NCBI GenBank assembly: GCA_964506905.1
Contig: CAZDNW010000048.1
Location: 1-15,537, forward strand
Source: JALWZX01 sp964506905
Lineage (GTDB): Bacteria; Patescibacteriota; WWE3; 2-01-FULL-39-13
DNA length: 15,537 nucleotides
Reading direction: 5' to 3'
A model generated the notes under the pieces. It did no database searches, had not been told where the DNA came from, and worked only from the letters and a program-made list of their open reading frames with translations. Both the position numbers and the translations under genes were made by a program. Positions 13,863 through 15,537 of the stretch are shown here, piece by piece (within the stretch, counting starts at the first letter, position 1; each line of letters opens with the position of its first letter).

Positions 13863-14396
13863 ATGAATTTGGTAGACTACTACTTTATAAAAAACGAAAA
13901 TCAGTTGAGTTTGTATTTAGAAAAATACATACCGCTTGTGTTGCTAGTAGCACAAAAATTTAACATAGATTTAAAGAGCAAAAGATTTACAGGTGACCAT
14001 TTAGGGTTGCAAGTATTGTCTAATGGGGAATTCAACATTTGTGATAAAGAGTTATTAAAGTTTTCCAAAATCATAAAAGATGGCGAGATTCATGATAGAA
14101 AAAACCGTTTATATGAGTTTAATAAACCAATTCAAATTGATAGTATAACAATTCCTTTTATAGAAACATTTGAGCCAAAGCCTAATTCTAATATTTCTAA
14201 ACTGAGAGCAGGTATTGAGCACATGGCATTTGTAGTTAAAGATTATGAGGAATTCTATCAAGAATGCTTAAACAAAAATATTCCGATAGAAAAAAGAGTC
14301 GATTTTGACGATAGATCAAGCTTTTTTAAAACGAAATTTATAAACGGCGTAGAAATAGAATTTAGAACAGAGCCGTTAAAGTTTATTAATGATTAG
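13863..14396 (+). CDS. VOC-fold protein resembling YecM
   Basis: The 177-residue protein resembles E. coli YecM, a putative metal-binding protein of the vicinal-oxygen-chelate/glyoxalase fold. Likely metal ligands are His46 in GDHLGLQV, His120 in AGIEHMAFVV and Glu166 in NGVEIEFR; the spacing fits one VOC module, with the region FIETFEPKPNSN preceding the second His as in YecM. The function of this family is not established. It lies six bases after the HAD gene with no Shine-Dalgarno site, so translation probably depends on coupling or another route. Assignment to YecM is from remembered family pattern and is moderately sure; the VOC-type fold is the safer statement. Confidence 0.65.
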   Translation: MNLVDYYFIKNENQLSLYLEKYIPLVLLVAQKFNIDLKSKRFTGDHLGLQVLSNGEFNICDKELLKFSKIIKDGEIHDRKNRLYEFNKPIQIDSITIPFIETFEPKPNSNISKLRAGIEHMAFVVKDYEEFYQECLNKNIPIEKRVDFDDRSSFFKTKFINGVEIEFRTEPLKFIND

Positions 14397-14498
14397 CAAT
14401 TTAAAATTTTTATTTTAATAAATTTGCAACCGCATATTTAGCAACAAAACTTTTATTATACTATGGTACTTTTCGAACCTTTATATTAAAGTTTACTT

Positions 14499-15380
14499 AT
14501 GAAGTTAAGCAATCAAAAGGTAGGTGCATTATTTATATTAAGCGGGACTGCTTTGTTTGGGTTATATGGGGTTTTTTCACGATTAATAAAACTGGGTTTT
14601 AATACATTCTCTCAAACTTTTATAATAGGGTTCATTGCAGCGATAACTATTTTAGTTGTGTTTAAATATAGAAGGTATTCATGGAAAAAAATACAAAGAG
14701 GTGATATGTTGTGGTTTGTTTTATGGGGAACAAGCGGTGCATTGGTAACAGCATTAATGTTTCTTTCCTTCAATAACATTGCTATAGCTACAAGTTATTT
14801 TATGTTTTATTCGATGATGGTTGTTGCTGGTATTATATTTGGAAAGATTTTCTTTCTAGAAGAGTTTAACATTTTAAAATTTATGTCTTTAAGTTTATCC
14901 ATAATAGGCTTGGTATTTGTGTTTTACTCAGAAACAGGTCCAGCTTTCATCAAATATGAAATGTTTGCTTTAATGGGCGGTATTTTGGCTGGTTTCTGGA
15001 ATACCGCTTCAAAAAAGATTTCATCTAACTATGCATCAACACAAATGATGCTAATAAACAGTTCTTTTATGATTATTGTTGGAATTTTAGGTATGATTAT
15101 TATGAAAGAACCAATACCTCTATCAATACCAATTGAAGCGTGGGGTTACATTATTTTATATGCGATTTTGGAGTTAGTTGCAGCAATACTAATCATACTT
15201 GGATTCAAACACTTAGAGGCACAAAAAGCAAGCTTATTAATGCCGACAGAAGTTGTATTTGCAGCAATCTTTGGGTTTATCTTTTATAAAGAGATTCCAA
15301 CTATACTAGTACTTATTGGAGGGTTGCTAATTATGATTGGTGCAATAATGCCTAACATAAAAAGCAGGTCAAACAAATAA
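14499..15380 (+). CDS. EamA-family (DMT superfamily) transporter, paralog of the one at 377-1291
   Basis: The 293-residue, about ten-helix protein has the two-half EamA architecture. It shares with the other EamA protein the near-identical segment GFKHLEAQKASLLMPTE, then VFAAIFGF and FYKE, and lower similarity throughout (GVFSR against GVFTR near the N-terminus, SKKISSNYA against SKKLSNNYS in the middle). The two are therefore diverged paralogs or were acquired from related sources. It is likely a small-metabolite exporter with unknown substrate. ATG 14499 is the natural start, placing the first helix after seven polar or charged residues; a TATATT at 14482-14487 would give a leader of about five bases. 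The preceding 102 bases are AT-rich with no clear terminator for the YecM-like gene. Confidence 0.88.
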   Translation: MKLSNQKVGALFILSGTALFGLYGVFSRLIKLGFNTFSQTFIIGFIAAITILVVFKYRRYSWKKIQRGDMLWFVLWGTSGALVTALMFLSFNNIAIATSYFMFYSMMVVAGIIFGKIFFLEEFNILKFMSLSLSIIGLVFVFYSETGPAFIKYEMFALMGGILAGFWNTASKKISSNYASTQMMLINSSFMIIVGILGMIIMKEPIPLSIPIEAWGYIILYAILELVAAILIILGFKHLEAQKASLLMPTEVVFAAIFGFIFYKEIPTILVLIGGLLIMIGAIMPNIKSRSNK

Positions 15381-15435
15381 TAGGTTTTTATAAATTATTT
15401 TGTAAAAACAATCATTATTTACCTGATATAAAAAA

Positions 15436-15537
15436 ATGAAACTAACATTTTTAGGAACTTCAGCAGATACATCATTTCCCCTACCTTTTTGTAAATGTAA
15501 AACATGCAAAAAATGTAGAAAGCTTAAAGGCAAAAAT
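15436..15537 (+). CDS. N-terminus of a PhnP-like metallo-beta-lactamase-fold protein (cut by window end)
   Basis: Only 34 residues are visible. They begin MKLTFLGTSADTSFPLP and continue with a Cys cluster (FCKCKTCKKC), the pattern of PhnP/RNase Z-like metallo-beta-lactamase-fold phosphodiesterases, in which the cysteines after the first strand can bind a structural zinc. The catalytic HxHxDH motif would lie past the end of the window. It starts 55 bases after the EamA gene. A TATAAA at 15427-15432 lies just ahead of the ATG. Confidence 0.7.
   Translation, partial: MKLTFLGTSADTSFPLPFCKCKTCKKCRKLKGKN

Noticed and set aside
14397..14498. Terminator after the YecM-like gene
   Set aside because: The AT-only partial palindrome there has no stable stem and no defined T-tract after a hairpin.
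1..15537. CRISPR array, toxin-antitoxin or defence system
   Set aside because: No short spaced repeats were found, and no gene matches known defence or toxin families.

Overview
This AT-rich window (bacterial, standard genetic code: TGA ends two genes and no gene needs it read through) probably comes from a Candidate Phyla Radiation / Patescibacteria genome. That assignment is an inference. It rests on compact gene packing, single-gene transcription units, no visible Shine-Dalgarno sequences, a membrane-anchored family 1 solute-binding protein without its ABC permease, a polyprenyl-phosphate phosphoribosyltransferase of the UbiA family, and an unusual MraY/WecA-like enzyme. No rRNA, tRNA, CRISPR array or transposase is visible.

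Layout. 1-1600: the 3' part of a ridA-like gene, a reverse-strand EamA transporter, then a second, 5'-truncated copy of the same ridA sequence; the two copies form a 237-bp direct repeat (4 mismatches) around the transporter. 1656-3876: a 2H phosphoesterase-like gene and dnaA are divergent and share an 82-bp promoter region with two DnaA boxes exactly 21 bp apart. 3903-5228: membrane-anchored substrate-binding protein, tail to tail with dnaA. 5229-5706: the longest non-coding stretch, very AT-rich. 5707-9623: a polyprenyl-lipid group (UbiA-type phosphoribosyltransferase, MraY/WecA-like transferase, PAP2 phosphatase) with tatD among them. 9666-9692: a strong GC-rich terminator for the next gene, a 14-TM DHA2-type MFS exporter (9713-11329). 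11368-14396: a divergent cluster of small enzyme-like genes: a frameshifted alpha/beta hydrolase and a 2-hydroxyacid-dehydrogenase-like protein lacking its catalytic residues on the minus strand, and a YihX-like HAD protein and a YecM-like VOC protein on the plus strand. 14499-15380: a second EamA transporter paralogous to the first. 15436-end: the start of a PhnP-like metallo-beta-lactamase-fold protein.

How the genes fit together. The UbiA-type, GT4-type and PAP2 proteins all act on polyprenyl phosphates and plausibly make and recycle a lipid carrier for a surface glycan. dnaA appears to sit under its own control through boxes in its promoter. The most distinctive signal is regulatory: at least seven genes have a -10 hexamer ending 6 or 7 bases before the ATG, which would place the transcription start on or beside the start codon and make the mRNAs leaderless. 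This also resolves several start codons (ubiA-type, PAP2, 2H protein). Other points worth a second look are the ridA duplication around a transporter, the homopolymer frameshift in the hydrolase, and two enzymes that keep their fold motifs but have lost key catalytic residues.
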